A DNA stretch of 64,000 nt from an uncultured Eubacteriales bacterium (GTDB taxonomy: Bacteria; Bacillota; Clostridia; Oscillospirales; Oscillospiraceae), in NCBI GenBank assembly GCA_900549475.1, contig UROF01000002.1:139848-203847 (forward strand), given 5' to 3'. Below the pieces are notes generated by a model. That model was not told where the DNA came from, ran no database searches, and was given only the letters and a program-made list of their open reading frames with translations. Shown here piece by piece: positions 51,383 through 60,249 of the stretch. A program made the translations under genes and the position numbers. Every line of letters starts with the position of its first letter. Positions within the stretch are counted from its first letter, which is position 1.

Positions 51383-52255
51383 TCACTGCCCATCCTCTTC
51401 TTTTTGAAGATGGATGGGCACTCCTTTTCTGCGGAATACACCTGGTGATGTCCCTACCGCTTGTGTGAATACGTTGATAAAATAATTATAGTCGTGATAG
51501 CCGCATTTTGCCGCGATATCGGCAAGCGACAATTCTGGCCGCTCTGCCAATAGTTCCTTGGCCATCTTGACCCTCATATCCCGGATGTGCTCCGAGATCC
51601 CACACCCGTAAAGCTGCTGTGACAATTTATACAGCTGCGTTTTGCCGATCTGAAAATGCCGGCAGAGATCGGGCGCTCTCAAACGCTCTGTAAAATGAGC
51701 CGAGAGATACTCGTCTATCTGAACCGCCAGCCGATCTGTCTGCAGCGTAGCCATACGCTCCATCACCAGATAAGAGGCAACAGCCAGCAGGATCTGTGTA
51801 GCAGACAGAACATACTCATATTCGATCCTTGGACGCTCCATACAGGCAGCATGGAGCTTTTCCATATCCAGGGGAAGTGATCCACAGCATCGGCAGATCT
51901 CCTCCCAGCCGCTCTCATAATTCGGGTAAGAAAACACATGGCCAAAAAAGAGATATCCCACCAACACATCATGAACGATCAGCGGCGTGACAGCCTCTGT
52001 CAACCCCGCGTGACAGCGGTAGATCTGCGTTTTCCGTTCCTTGGCGGCTCTCTCACATGCGGCCTTATCACACTGCGCACATGCGTGCTTTCCAGTTTCA
52101 CAGCTGCGGATAATTTTACAGAAAGCCGGGATGCTCTCCGGATAGGCGCACAGCTCATGTAAATTCTCGTCAAAAACAGTGATACGGATCTGAGATATCT
52201 GGTAGAAATCCTTTAATAGCCCCCGGAGCTTTTTCAAATCAAACACAGAGATCAT
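51383..52255 (-). CDS. AraC-family regulator with PocR-type sensory domain
   Basis: A 290-residue protein. The ATG at 52255 follows GGGGAGG. Residues 1-150 are a PocR domain ('LLKDFYQISQIRITVFDENL' and a cysteine-rich 'CETGKHACAQCDKAAC', then 'YRCHAGLTEAVTPLIV'). PocR domains bind small hydrocarbons or polyols such as 1,2-propanediol. Residues 190-285 are an AraC two-HTH domain ('LRAPDLCRHFQIGKTQLYKLSQQLYG', 'LADIAAKCGYHDYNYFINVFTQAVGTSPGVFR'). It is divergent from the sugar operon at 52.4 kb and most likely activates it. Confidence 0.92.
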   Translation of the reverse strand: MISVFDLKKLRGLLKDFYQISQIRITVFDENLHELCAYPESIPAFCKIIRSCETGKHACAQCDKAACERAAKERKTQIYRCHAGLTEAVTPLIVHDVLVGYLFFGHVFSYPNYESGWEEICRCCGSLPLDMEKLHAACMERPRIEYEYVLSATQILLAVASYLVMERMATLQTDRLAVQIDEYLSAHFTERLRAPDLCRHFQIGKTQLYKLSQQLYGCGISEHIRDMRVKMAKELLAERPELSLADIAAKCGYHDYNYFINVFTQAVGTSPGVFRRKGVPIHLQKEEDGQ

Positions 52256-52344
52256 AACGGCCTCCCCGCAAGTTGCACAAAAATCCAACGTAGAAATTGT
52301 AACACAGTCGCGAACAAAAACAAAGAAAAAAGAACAATCTTACC

Positions 52345-52373
52345 TATACCCTGGCAGGCAATCTTTCTATAAT
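52345..52373 (+). promoter_or_regulatory. Candidate activator-dependent promoter of the sugar operon
   Basis: Perfect TATAAT at 52368-52373 but a poor -35 (TATACC at 52345-52350, 17 bp spacing). Such a promoter usually needs an activator, fitting the AraC-type gene next to it. Confidence 0.5.
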
Positions 52374-52425
52374 AAAATCAGCGCAGCGAAACTGCCAAAT
52401 CGGTTTTCAGAAGGAGGAAAAGCCT

Positions 52426-53409
52426 ATGAAAGAACTGATAAGACAAGGCTATATCGGCAACCCCGCCCAGCTTGTTACGCTGCGCAGGGTAACGGTAAAC
52501 GAGGGAAAGGCCAAGGGTACGGAAATCATTGAGGTGCAAACCGCCGGTGGGCTGGCGCTGGATATTCTGCCGGATGCGGGACTGGACATTGGCCAATGCC
52601 GCTATAAAGGCATGAATATGAGCTGGATGAGCAAGAACGGCTATGACAGCCCGGCAGCCATCAGCCCCTATGAGACAGAGTTTGTCAACACGTTTCCCGG
52701 CGGACTGCTGTACACCTGTGGTCTGCGCTCGGCAGGCCCAGCCAATCGGGACGGCGGCGAGTGGCACCCCCTGCATGGGCGCTATCACTCTCTGGCGGCG
52801 GAACATGTTTCAGCCAGACTGGAAAACGATGAGATCATCGTCCAGGGAACAGTCCGCGAAACGGCACTTTTCGGCCATGTGCTGGAGGTTAACCGCACCA
52901 TCCGCATCCCAGCCTTCGGCTCCTCGGTCACGGTAGAGGACACCGTCACCAACCTTACCCCTCGGGATGAGGAGATCATGCAGATTTATCACTGCAACTT
53001 CGGCTACCCGATGCTGAGCGAGAAGGCACATCTGGTGCTGCCCCAGGCCCGGGAGACTATCCCCCGCACCGAATTTGCCCGCACAGGCCTGGACCGGGCC
53101 TGCGAATTTGACAAGCCCATCGACAGCGAGGAGGAGCGAGTATTCTTTCAGAAGATGGAAAAGGACTTTTGGGCACGGCTTGAAAACCCCGTTCTCGGCG
53201 TGAACATGGTCATCTCCTGGTCGGGCGATACGCTGCCGATCCTCTCCCAATGGCGCAGCATGGCCAGCGGAGATTATGTTCTCGGTCTGGAGCCCACCAA
53301 CTGTTATATCATGGGCCGCCACGACGAGCGGGAAAACGGTACGCTGCCGGTACTCAAGGCCTTTGAAAGCGTCACCAATACTGTAAAAATCGAATTCATG
53401 GATGTCTGA
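52426..53409 (+). CDS. DUF4432 / aldose-1-epimerase-like protein
   Basis: A 327-residue beta-rich protein of the galactose-mutarotase-like superfamily. Typical elements are 'LALDILPDAGLDIGQCRYKG', 'GGLLYTCGLRSAGPA', 'HPLHGRYHSLAAEH' (catalytic His segment), 'IYHCNFGYPML' and 'LGLEPTNCYIMGR' (Glu as base). DUF4432 members occur in sugar operons and are thought to interconvert anomers. ATG after AAGGAGG; it is first in a four-gene operon followed by an isomerase, a kinase and an aldolase. Confidence 0.88.
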   Translation: MKELIRQGYIGNPAQLVTLRRVTVNEGKAKGTEIIEVQTAGGLALDILPDAGLDIGQCRYKGMNMSWMSKNGYDSPAAISPYETEFVNTFPGGLLYTCGLRSAGPANRDGGEWHPLHGRYHSLAAEHVSARLENDEIIVQGTVRETALFGHVLEVNRTIRIPAFGSSVTVEDTVTNLTPRDEEIMQIYHCNFGYPMLSEKAHLVLPQARETIPRTEFARTGLDRACEFDKPIDSEEERVFFQKMEKDFWARLENPVLGVNMVISWSGDTLPILSQWRSMASGDYVLGLEPTNCYIMGRHDERENGTLPVLKAFESVTNTVKIEFMDV

Positions 53410-53472
53410 TACCTCATCCATTTTCCATTTCTCTACCCTATGGGGGAAAACAAATCGAAAGGGGAATTTCAA

Positions 53473-54882
53473 ATGGCTAAAAAAATGACGTTTGCACTGG
53501 CATTCTGTAATCGTGGCTTCATGCCCGGCGAACTGATCTACGGCGCCCGGGAGGACATGATCAAGGCAGTCACTGATGCGGGCTATGACTACATTGCTAT
53601 GGACGCGGACCTCACCCGCTACGGCGGCATTGAGACCCGTGACGAGGGCCTGCTGTATGCCAAATGGCTGAAATCCCATGAGGGTGAATACGACGGTGTG
53701 ATCTTCTCTATGCCCATCTTCGCAGACGAAAACGGTGCCATCACCGCCCTTCAGGACGCAGGCGTTCCCATTCTCATGCAGGCCTATCCCGATGAGATCG
53801 GCAAGATGGACTTTGCTCACCGGCGCGACGCCTTCTGCGGCAAGTTCTCTGTCACCGATGTATTCACCCAGTATGGGGTACCTTTCACGGTATTGAAGCC
53901 CCATGTGGTCCATCCCCTCAGTCCCAAATTTCAGGAGAATCTGCGGGACTTCGCGGCCATCTGCCGGGTGGTCAACGGTATGAAGCGCTTTAACCTCGGC
54001 TGCATCGGAGCCCGGACCACCGCCTTCAAAACCACTCGTTTTGATGAGATCGCCCTGCAGAAGTACGGCATCAATGTGGAGTCCTTCGACCTCAGCGAGC
54101 TGTTTTTCACGGTGCAGCATATGCCCGATGACGACCCTCGCGTAGTTGCCAAAAGGGCCCATCTTGAGAATTACACCGACTTTTCCAAGGTGCCGGAAAC
54201 CAACAAGAACACCCTGGCCAAGGTCTCCGTCGCCATTGACGGCTACATCGAAACGTACCACCTGGATGCGTTGGCGCTGCGCTGCTGGAACGAGATGGAG
54301 CAGGTCCTGCGAATTTGCCCCTGCGTGCTGCTGTCCGAACTCAACGACCGGGGTATTGCCGCCTCCTGTGAGATCGACATGTGCTCCGCCATCACCATGC
54401 GGGCCATGAGCCTTGCTAGTGAGCAGCCCACCGCCGTTCTGGACTGGAACAACAACTACGGCGAGGAGGAAAACAAGGTCATCCTCTTCCACTGCGGTCC
54501 GGTGGCCCAGTCCCTGATGACCGGCAAAGGGACCGTTACCAACCACAAGATGTTTGACAAGACGGACCCGGGTTCCGGCTGGGGCAGCAATGAGGGCCGG
54601 ATACGTCCCTTCCCCACCACCCTCTCCAACTGCCAGACCAAGGACGGCAAAATTATCGTCTATGCATCTGAGGCCCAATTCACAGACGATCCCATTGAGG
54701 AGAGCTACTTTGGCTGCGCCGGCGTGTGTGAGATCCCCCACATGGAGGACAAGATGATCCGCCTGGCACGGGGCGGCTTCAAGCACCACACCAGCGTGGG
54801 CGTGGGCCACATGAAGGACATTCTGAAGGAAGCCTTTACCACCTATCTCTACTACGACTGGGTTGACATCGACAAGGATTGA
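53473..54882 (+). CDS. L-fucose/L-arabinose isomerase-family protein
   Basis: A 469-residue protein. The ATG at 53473 follows GAAAGGGGAA. The fold is that of the L-fucose isomerase-like C-terminal family: 'RFNLGCIGARTTAFKTTRFDE' and 'DALALRCWNEMEQ' carry a possible metal ligand glutamate, while 'GIAASCEIDMCSAITMRAM' and 'VILFHCGPVAQSLM' follow. It should isomerise an aldose to a ketose. It lies between the mutarotase-like gene and the FGGY kinase, the usual order for a sugar pathway. The sugar is not known. Confidence 0.82.
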   Translation: MAKKMTFALAFCNRGFMPGELIYGAREDMIKAVTDAGYDYIAMDADLTRYGGIETRDEGLLYAKWLKSHEGEYDGVIFSMPIFADENGAITALQDAGVPILMQAYPDEIGKMDFAHRRDAFCGKFSVTDVFTQYGVPFTVLKPHVVHPLSPKFQENLRDFAAICRVVNGMKRFNLGCIGARTTAFKTTRFDEIALQKYGINVESFDLSELFFTVQHMPDDDPRVVAKRAHLENYTDFSKVPETNKNTLAKVSVAIDGYIETYHLDALALRCWNEMEQVLRICPCVLLSELNDRGIAASCEIDMCSAITMRAMSLASEQPTAVLDWNNNYGEEENKVILFHCGPVAQSLMTGKGTVTNHKMFDKTDPGSGWGSNEGRIRPFPTTLSNCQTKDGKIIVYASEAQFTDDPIEESYFGCAGVCEIPHMEDKMIRLARGGFKHHTSVGVGHMKDILKEAFTTYLYYDWVDIDKD

Positions 54883-54885
54883 GCC

Positions 54886-56346
54886 ATGAAGATCGCAGGA
54901 TTGGATATCGGCACCACCGGCTGCAAGCTGACGGTGTTTGACGAAAACGGTATGGAACTGGGCAAATCCTACCGGGATTACCCGGTGTGCCGGGCGGCAG
55001 GCGCCCACGAGATGGACATCTCCACTCTGATGGAGAGCGTCTATGCCATTCTGGGAGAGATGGCGGCACAGTACCCGGATATTGCGGGTATCGGCGTCAC
55101 CAGCTTTGGTGAGACCTTTGTCATGACCAACAGCGCGGGAGAACCGCTCCACAACGCCATGCTCTACACAGACCCAAGAGGCGCAGAGGAATGTGCCGCC
55201 CTGGTGGATACCCTGGGTGCAGAGCACATCGCATCTGTCACCGGCCTTGCCCCCCACGAGATGTATTCCATTGCCAAGATGATGTGGATCAAAAAGCATC
55301 ATCCGGAGATCTACGGAGCGGCCAGGCGCATCCACCTCATCGAGGATTTCGTAGTCTGGCACCTGACTCACCGGGCCCAGATCGACTACTCTCTGGCCAC
55401 ACGCACCATGGCCTTCGACATCCATAACCTGACATGGAGTCGGGAGATTTTTGCCGCCGCCGGGATCGATGTCTCCCTTATGAGCCAGCCGGTCCCCACC
55501 GGCAGCACCGCCGGGCCCATCACGCCGGAGGCCGCCCAGCGGACAGGGCTGCGCAAGGAGTGTGTCATTGTCTCAGTCAGCCACGATCAAGTGGCTGCCG
55601 CTGTGGGGGCGGGGGCCTTTGACGGCAGCGTGGCCGTAGACGGTGCGGGCACCGTGGAGTGCCTGACGCCCATCTATGACAGTATCCCGGACATCGCGGT
55701 GATGTGCAAAGGCTTCTTCTCTGTGGTTCCTTATGTGGTGCCCGGCAAGTATGTGGCCTACGCCTTCTCCTACACCGGCGGAGCACTGCTCCAGTGGTGC
55801 ATGGAGACCTTCGGCAAAGGAGAGACCAACGAGAGTATGGAGCGCTCCTACGGAAAGGATTCTCCCACCGGCCTTCTGGTGCTGCCCCACTTTGCAGGAG
55901 CTGCTACCCCCTACATGGACACCGGTTCCAGGGGGGCCATCCTGGGACTGACCACCGCCACCACCGCGGCGGACATCTACCGCGCCTGCATGGAGGGCGT
56001 CGTGTACGAGATGCGGCTCAATTACGAAGCCCTTCAGGGCTCCGGTATACACTTTAAAAAACTCCATGCCACAGGCGGCGGCGCGCGCTCCAAGGTCTGG
56101 ATGCAGATGAAGGCCGACGTCCTGGGCTTGCCCATCACGGCACTCAAAACCGTGGATGCAGGTACGGTAGGTTCCGCTATGCTGACTGGGGTGGCGGTAG
56201 GACTGTTCTCTGATCTCCATGATGCCGCCGCCCACATGGTGCAGGAACGGGAGACGTACTATCCCCGGGAGGATATGCACCAAAGCTACATGACAATTTA
56301 CGAGCGGTATAAGGGCGTGTACAGTGCCGTCCGTCCGCTGATGTGA
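54886..56346 (+). CDS. FGGY-family carbohydrate kinase of the isomerase-aldolase operon
   Basis: A 486-residue kinase starting 3 bases after the isomerase stop. It has 'AGLDIGTTGCKLTVFDE' (phosphate loop 1), 'GVTSFGETFVM', 'YTDPRG', 'FAGAATPYMDTGSRGAILGL' and 'LHATGGGARSKVWMQMKADVLG' (adenosine motif). It phosphorylates the ketose made by the upstream isomerase, so that the downstream aldolase can split it. It is only loosely similar to the FGGY kinase at 17 kb. Confidence 0.9.
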   Translation: MKIAGLDIGTTGCKLTVFDENGMELGKSYRDYPVCRAAGAHEMDISTLMESVYAILGEMAAQYPDIAGIGVTSFGETFVMTNSAGEPLHNAMLYTDPRGAEECAALVDTLGAEHIASVTGLAPHEMYSIAKMMWIKKHHPEIYGAARRIHLIEDFVVWHLTHRAQIDYSLATRTMAFDIHNLTWSREIFAAAGIDVSLMSQPVPTGSTAGPITPEAAQRTGLRKECVIVSVSHDQVAAAVGAGAFDGSVAVDGAGTVECLTPIYDSIPDIAVMCKGFFSVVPYVVPGKYVAYAFSYTGGALLQWCMETFGKGETNESMERSYGKDSPTGLLVLPHFAGAATPYMDTGSRGAILGLTTATTAADIYRACMEGVVYEMRLNYEALQGSGIHFKKLHATGGGARSKVWMQMKADVLGLPITALKTVDAGTVGSAMLTGVAVGLFSDLHDAAAHMVQERETYYPREDMHQSYMTIYERYKGVYSAVRPLM

Positions 56347-56357
56347 GGTAAAACGCT

Positions 56358-57194
56358 ATGCTTGTGAATCTGGTAGAAATTCTGAAACTGGCAGAAGAAA
56401 AGAAGTGTGCCGTAGGCGCGTTCAACACGCCCAACTGGGAGTGCATCCTCGCCGTGATCGATGCGGCTGAAAAGCTGAACGTCCCTGTCATTATCTCCCA
56501 CGCACAGCTCCACGAGGAGGTCTCCCCCCTGGCAAAGATCGGTCCAATAATGGTGGAAGCTGCCAAGCGTGCCAAAGTTCCCGCCTGTGTCCATCTGGAT
56601 CACTGCGAGACGCTGGACTATATGGCCCAGGCCCTGGAGATCGGATTTACCGGCGTCATGTACGACGGCAGCACACTCCCCTATGAGGAAAACCTGGAAA
56701 ACACAAAGAAGGCCGTAGCCATGGCGAAGAACTACTCCTGCGGTGTGGAAGCGGAGCTGGGTGCGTTGGCCTCCCGGGAAGGCGGCGCAGACAACGCCTC
56801 CGGCCCGGTATACACCGATCCCGACGAGGCGGTAGCCTTCTGCCGGGAGACTGGTATTGATGCTCTGGCCCCCAGCTTTGGCACCGCCCACGGCATCTAT
56901 AAAGCCAAGCCTGTGCTGGACCTCGACCGGGTGAAGGTCATTTCTGAAAAGACCGGCCTGCCTCTCGTGATGCATGGCGGCTCAGGCGTCTCTCCGGAGG
57001 ATTATCACACCGGCATTGCTAACGGTCTCAGGAAGATCAACTATTACAGCTACATGTCCAAAGCCGGTACGCAGGCGGTAAAGGAACTGCTTGCTAAAGA
57101 AGATGTGACCTTCTTCCACGATCTGGCCCTGGCCGCTCAGAAAGCCATGGAGGCTGATGCGGAAAAAGCCATGCGCGTCTTCGCGGGTCTGTAA
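56358..57194 (+). CDS. Class II (zinc-dependent) ketose-phosphate aldolase
   Basis: A 278-residue FbaA/GatY/KbaY-family aldolase. Zinc ligands and active-site motifs are present: 'PACVHLDHCET' (HxDH), 'SCGVEAELGALAS' (Glu), 'APSFGTAHGIYK' (His), 'PLVMHGGSGVS' (His) and 'NGLRKINYYSYM' (phosphate loop). It cleaves a ketose mono- or bisphosphate to dihydroxyacetone phosphate and an aldehyde. Together with the mutarotase-like, isomerase and kinase genes, it completes a catabolic route to central metabolism. Confidence 0.93.
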   Translation: MLVNLVEILKLAEEKKCAVGAFNTPNWECILAVIDAAEKLNVPVIISHAQLHEEVSPLAKIGPIMVEAAKRAKVPACVHLDHCETLDYMAQALEIGFTGVMYDGSTLPYEENLENTKKAVAMAKNYSCGVEAELGALASREGGADNASGPVYTDPDEAVAFCRETGIDALAPSFGTAHGIYKAKPVLDLDRVKVISEKTGLPLVMHGGSGVSPEDYHTGIANGLRKINYYSYMSKAGTQAVKELLAKEDVTFFHDLALAAQKAMEADAEKAMRVFAGL

Positions 57195-57233
57195 CACTTA
57201 CCAAAACTGCCGGAACGTCAAAACAGTAAAATA

Positions 57234-57274
57234 ACCGGAGAGGCCGCCCCTTGAAAAAGGGGCGGCCTCTCCGG
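57234..57274. terminator. Terminator between the sugar operon and the second MATE gene
   Basis: An 18- to 19-bp perfect stem (ACCGGAGAGGCCGCCCCTT and complement, 4-base loop). It is bidirectional by position between convergent genes. Confidence 0.9.
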
Positions 57275-57314
57275 TTTCTTATGTATCATCCTATAGAACC
57301 CTTTGTTATCTGCC

Positions 57315-58664
57315 CTATATCACATCACCCTGCTTTTTATAGAAAAAATATGCTCCGATACACAGCAGGATCTGCACCACAGATGAGATAGGCGTTCCCA
57401 GGCCGATATGAAAGAGGGTAGCGCCCTCAAGATGGCTCAGCAGAAAAACCACAGGGATCCTCACGCAGAAAGCCCCTATCACCCCTTGTGCCATAACAAA
57501 AAGTGTTCTTCCGCTTCCGTTGAAGTATCCTACAAAGCAGAACAAAACCGCTGTCAGCAGGCAGTCAATGGCATATGCCTTCAGATAATCGTGGGCATAC
57601 GCTATTACCTGAGTCTCAGAAGAAAAGATTGCCGCTAATGCCGAGCCGCCCCAAAAAGCCAGCATCCCCATAAGCATACCTGCAACCAGGGCTGTTTTGA
57701 TGCCAAAGAAAAGTGCCGATCGGGACCGATCAAATTGACCTGCTCCATTATTCTGGGCAACGAACGCAGCAATTGACTGCATATAAGCGGATGCGACCAG
57801 CATGAGAAATACGCACACCTTTTCCGCAACACCTACCGCTGCCGACTGCATGACCCCCATACCGTTTACTACCACCTGAATAAACAAAAAGGAAAACTGG
57901 ACCAGTAATTCCTGCAATGCAATGGGAACCCCGATCTTCAGGATCTTTCCGACATATCGTCTGTCAAAGCGAATAAAGCTGACGGAGAAGGAAAAGGGAA
58001 CGCCTCTTTTTCTGATAACATACAGGGACGCCAAAACACTGACAGCCTGGGCGGCCACTGTGGCAATAGCTGCTCCAGCCGCCCCCATATCAAAACCGGC
58101 TACCAGTATGAAATCCCCCACAATATTAATGGCGCAAGCTATGGCAACTGTAAGCAGCGGCGTTTTGGAATCTCCGATCCCGCGAAAAATGGCCCCTAAC
58201 ACATTGTATGCCGTAATAAAGAGTGTACCTGCTCCACAAATACGAATATATCCGCTGGTTTGGGCAAACGCTTCTTGGGGCGTATGCATCCATTCCGCCA
58301 GCATATTACTGAGCGGCACCGTCACGCCAGTAACAAGTACTGCCAACACAAAAAAGATGGCGATGCCGCAGCCGACACCCTTCCCTGCCCGCTCCCTGTT
58401 GCCGGAGCCTATGGCGTCCCCTACAAACACAGTAACGCCCATAGTAAGCCCCGTAATGATCATCGTGATCATATTGAACAGCTGACTGCCGGACGCGACT
58501 CCCGACTGTTCATTTGTCCCGGAAAACTGTCCTACGATGATCAAATCCACCGCTCCATACATCGCCTGTAAAAACAAGGCCAGCAGTACCGGAACAGCAA
58601 AGGTGGCCAGAGATCGAAAAATACTTCCCTGCGTTAGTTGGTGCTCTTCTCTTTGCATGATCAC
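57315..58664 (-). CDS. MATE family efflux transporter (second copy)
   Basis: A 449-residue protein with 12 helices in the MATE arrangement ('FAVPVLLALFLQAMYGAVDLIIVGQFSG', 'FRGIGDSKTPLLTVAIACAINIVGDF', 'IGVPIALQELLVQFSFLF', 'FNGSGRTLFVMAQGVIGAF'). GTG at 58664 lies 5 bases after AAGGAG, whereas the ATG at 58658 lies 11 bases after it, so GTG is preferred. A consensus promoter and an attenuator-like hairpin precede it. The transported drug or metabolite is unknown. Confidence 0.92.
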   Translation of the reverse strand: MIMQREEHQLTQGSIFRSLATFAVPVLLALFLQAMYGAVDLIIVGQFSGTNEQSGVASGSQLFNMITMIITGLTMGVTVFVGDAIGSGNRERAGKGVGCGIAIFFVLAVLVTGVTVPLSNMLAEWMHTPQEAFAQTSGYIRICGAGTLFITAYNVLGAIFRGIGDSKTPLLTVAIACAINIVGDFILVAGFDMGAAGAAIATVAAQAVSVLASLYVIRKRGVPFSFSVSFIRFDRRYVGKILKIGVPIALQELLVQFSFLFIQVVVNGMGVMQSAAVGVAEKVCVFLMLVASAYMQSIAAFVAQNNGAGQFDRSRSALFFGIKTALVAGMLMGMLAFWGGSALAAIFSSETQVIAYAHDYLKAYAIDCLLTAVLFCFVGYFNGSGRTLFVMAQGVIGAFCVRIPVVFLLSHLEGATLFHIGLGTPISSVVQILLCIGAYFFYKKQGDVI

Positions 58665-58685
58665 GTTTTCTCCTTTATGTAAAAA

Positions 58686-58736
58686 ACGAGCTGGATAAGA
58701 AAACGGGAGCCACTCCCTTCATCTTATCCAGCTCGT
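58686..58736 (-). promoter_or_regulatory. Attenuator-like leader of the second MATE gene
   Basis: A 15-bp perfect stem (ACGAGCTGGATAAGA and complement) with an inner GGGAG/CTCCC hairpin, followed by six T on the minus strand. It lies 20 bases before the MATE start codon and after the promoter, so it would stop transcription unless disrupted. A five-codon frame (ATG 58741, Met-Leu-Arg-Ala-Gly, TAA 58724) enters the first arm of the stem. Confidence 0.6.
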
Positions 58737-58773
58737 AACATTATTGGCTACTCACCCTCCGATGAACAGTGAT

Positions 58774-58802
58774 ACTATAGGCGAAAGCGCTGCATTTGTC
58801 AA
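58774..58802 (-). promoter_or_regulatory. Consensus promoter of the second MATE gene
   Basis: Minus strand TTGACA (58802-58797) and TATAGT (58779-58774) with 17 bp between. It lies between the collagen-like gene stop (58841) and the attenuator. Confidence 0.8.
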
Positions 58803-58840
58803 TCACTATTATGGTTTCCAACAGCCTTCTGCATGACTTT

Positions 58841-59989
58841 CTATCGCTGATCGCTGATCGTAGCGCCGCTGTTGTTGGCCTCCAACGAGGAAATCGGGTC
58901 ATATGGTGCTCCCGATGTCGTACCCAAAAGCAGAGCAATATCTACAGCATTTGCCGGAAGCCCCCAAGAATTGCCGGAGAATAAAAAAGTCGCCTGATCG
59001 ACCACGTATCCTCTGGTATTGTATACAACGTTATTGATAATCGTCCCGGTAGAGCCCGGATTCAAATAAGCTGGTTGGCGTAACGTATGAATAACATTGT
59101 CTCGTACCAAGAGGTTTGTCACGCCCCCCTGGCTTACAAAGCCCCTGTTTACAACCCATGTTGAGGAGTCACCCGCCTGATCAGGGCCATAGATCTGACA
59201 GTTCAGAAGTTGGTTCCCATCTCCGGCAAACTGTATAAATTCCACGGGATATGGAGCATCACTGGTGATGGTAAGTCCGTCAATGGTAGCGTATCCCCCG
59301 TTGCACAGGAAGGGTACTACCGGTGCCTGGAGGAGAATTACTGCTCCGGCTGTGCCCTGAATGGTCAATCCGGGTATACTTACAACAAGTTGCTGCGCAA
59401 CAGGATAGGTTCCGCGCAAAACATGTATAAAGCCATCGGGCTGAGCTGCCGCCAGTGCCTGTTCCATCGTCTCAAACGGTGCAGCTTGACTTCCGTCTCC
59501 GCCTGGAGCCGCACCAGCCTGAACATACAAATTATAGGGATTTGGCCCCATACTCCCCGCTGCTCCTGTGGGACCCGTAGGACCGATTGCCCCAGCTGCT
59601 CCCGTGGGGCCTGTGGGACCGATTGCCCCAGCTGCTCCTGCAGGGCCTGCGGGACCGGCTACCCCGGCTGCTCCTGTGGGGCCTGTGGGACCGGGTGCCC
59701 CGGCCGCTCCCGTGGGACCTGTGGGGCCAGGTGCCCCGGCCGCTCCCGTAAGACCTGTTGGGCCAGGCGCCCCGGCTGCTCCTGCAGGGCCTGTGGGACC
59801 GGGTGCCCCAGCTGCTCCCGTAGGACCTGTGGGGCCAGGCACTCCTGCTGCCCCTGTAGGGCCCGTGGGCCCCGGCGGCCCTGTAGGTCCCTCTGCTCCC
59901 GCAGGCCCCGCTGGGCCGGGAACCGGACATAGCCGCTGGCAAGACCCACAGCAGGTCATTCCGAATCCTTTGCTGTTATGGCAATACAT
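58841..59989 (-). CDS. Collagen-like protein with C-terminal beta-helix domain
   Basis: A 382-residue protein from ATG 59989 (TGGAGG about 11 bases upstream); an ATG at 60022 is possible but has no ribosome site. A short cysteine-rich head ('MTCCGSCQRLC') is followed by 41 uninterrupted Gly-X-Y triplets, mostly GPT-GPT-GAA-GAP units (DNA 59549-59917). The C-terminal 220 residues begin 'NPYNLYVQAGAAPGGDGSQA' and 'PFETMEQALAAAQPDGFIHVL', which mark a right-handed parallel beta-helix (DUF1565/pectate-lyase-like). No signal peptide is obvious. The plan resembles spore-surface (exosporium) collagen-like proteins such as BclA, but with a beta-helix tip. Whether it forms triple helices is unknown. 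Confidence 0.88.
   Translation of the reverse strand: MYCHNSKGFGMTCCGSCQRLCPVPGPAGPAGAEGPTGPPGPTGPTGAAGVPGPTGPTGAAGAPGPTGPAGAAGAPGPTGLTGAAGAPGPTGPTGAAGAPGPTGPTGAAGVAGPAGPAGAAGAIGPTGPTGAAGAIGPTGPTGAAGSMGPNPYNLYVQAGAAPGGDGSQAAPFETMEQALAAAQPDGFIHVLRGTYPVAQQLVVSIPGLTIQGTAGAVILLQAPVVPFLCNGGYATIDGLTITSDAPYPVEFIQFAGDGNQLLNCQIYGPDQAGDSSTWVVNRGFVSQGGVTNLLVRDNVIHTLRQPAYLNPGSTGTIINNVVYNTRGYVVDQATFLFSGNSWGLPANAVDIALLLGTTSGAPYDPISSLEANNSGATISDQR
59549..59917 (-). repeat. Collagen-coding tandem repeat (36-bp units)
   Basis: About ten 36-bp units encoding four Gly-X-Y triplets each. Such tracts change length by slippage between strains. Confidence 0.85.
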
Positions 59990-60037
59990 AGAACCTGAAA
60001 CCTCCAGTTTCATCCTTTCCATATTCTATGAAATGCA

Positions 60038-60065
60038 AAATATATGCGTTCCGTCCCGGACTTGT
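60038..60065 (-). promoter_or_regulatory. Possible sigma-K-type promoter of the collagen-like gene
   Basis: On the minus strand AC is followed after 17 bp by CATATATTT, near the sigma-K pattern (AC-N16/17-CATAnnnTA, one mismatch). No good sigma-A promoter is seen. This would fit a mother-cell, spore-coat role; evidence is weak. Confidence 0.3.
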
Positions 60066-60164
60066 AGCAGTGGGATTGTTCCAATAAGTACCTTTCAAAT
60101 TCAGACTATGAAATCTTGGGAACATCAGAAAATACAGGTAGGTTTACCTAGTGACACCATAAAA

Positions 60165-60203
60165 AAATCGAGGTCCAAGGTGAAATACCTTGGACCTCGA
60201 TTT
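60165..60203 (-). terminator. Terminator of the dipeptidase-YfcC unit
   Basis: A perfect 17-bp stem (AAATCGAGGTCCAAGGT and complement, 5-base loop) with seven T on the minus strand. Confidence 0.9.
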
Positions 60204-60249
60204 CCGTTTTACATAGCAATAGTCCTATATGTACAAAAGTTTTTAGCCG

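Noticed and set aside
59549..59917. CRISPR-like array in the 36-bp repeat region
   Set aside because: The repeats are contiguous without spacers and encode Gly-X-Y triplets in one frame of an intact protein.
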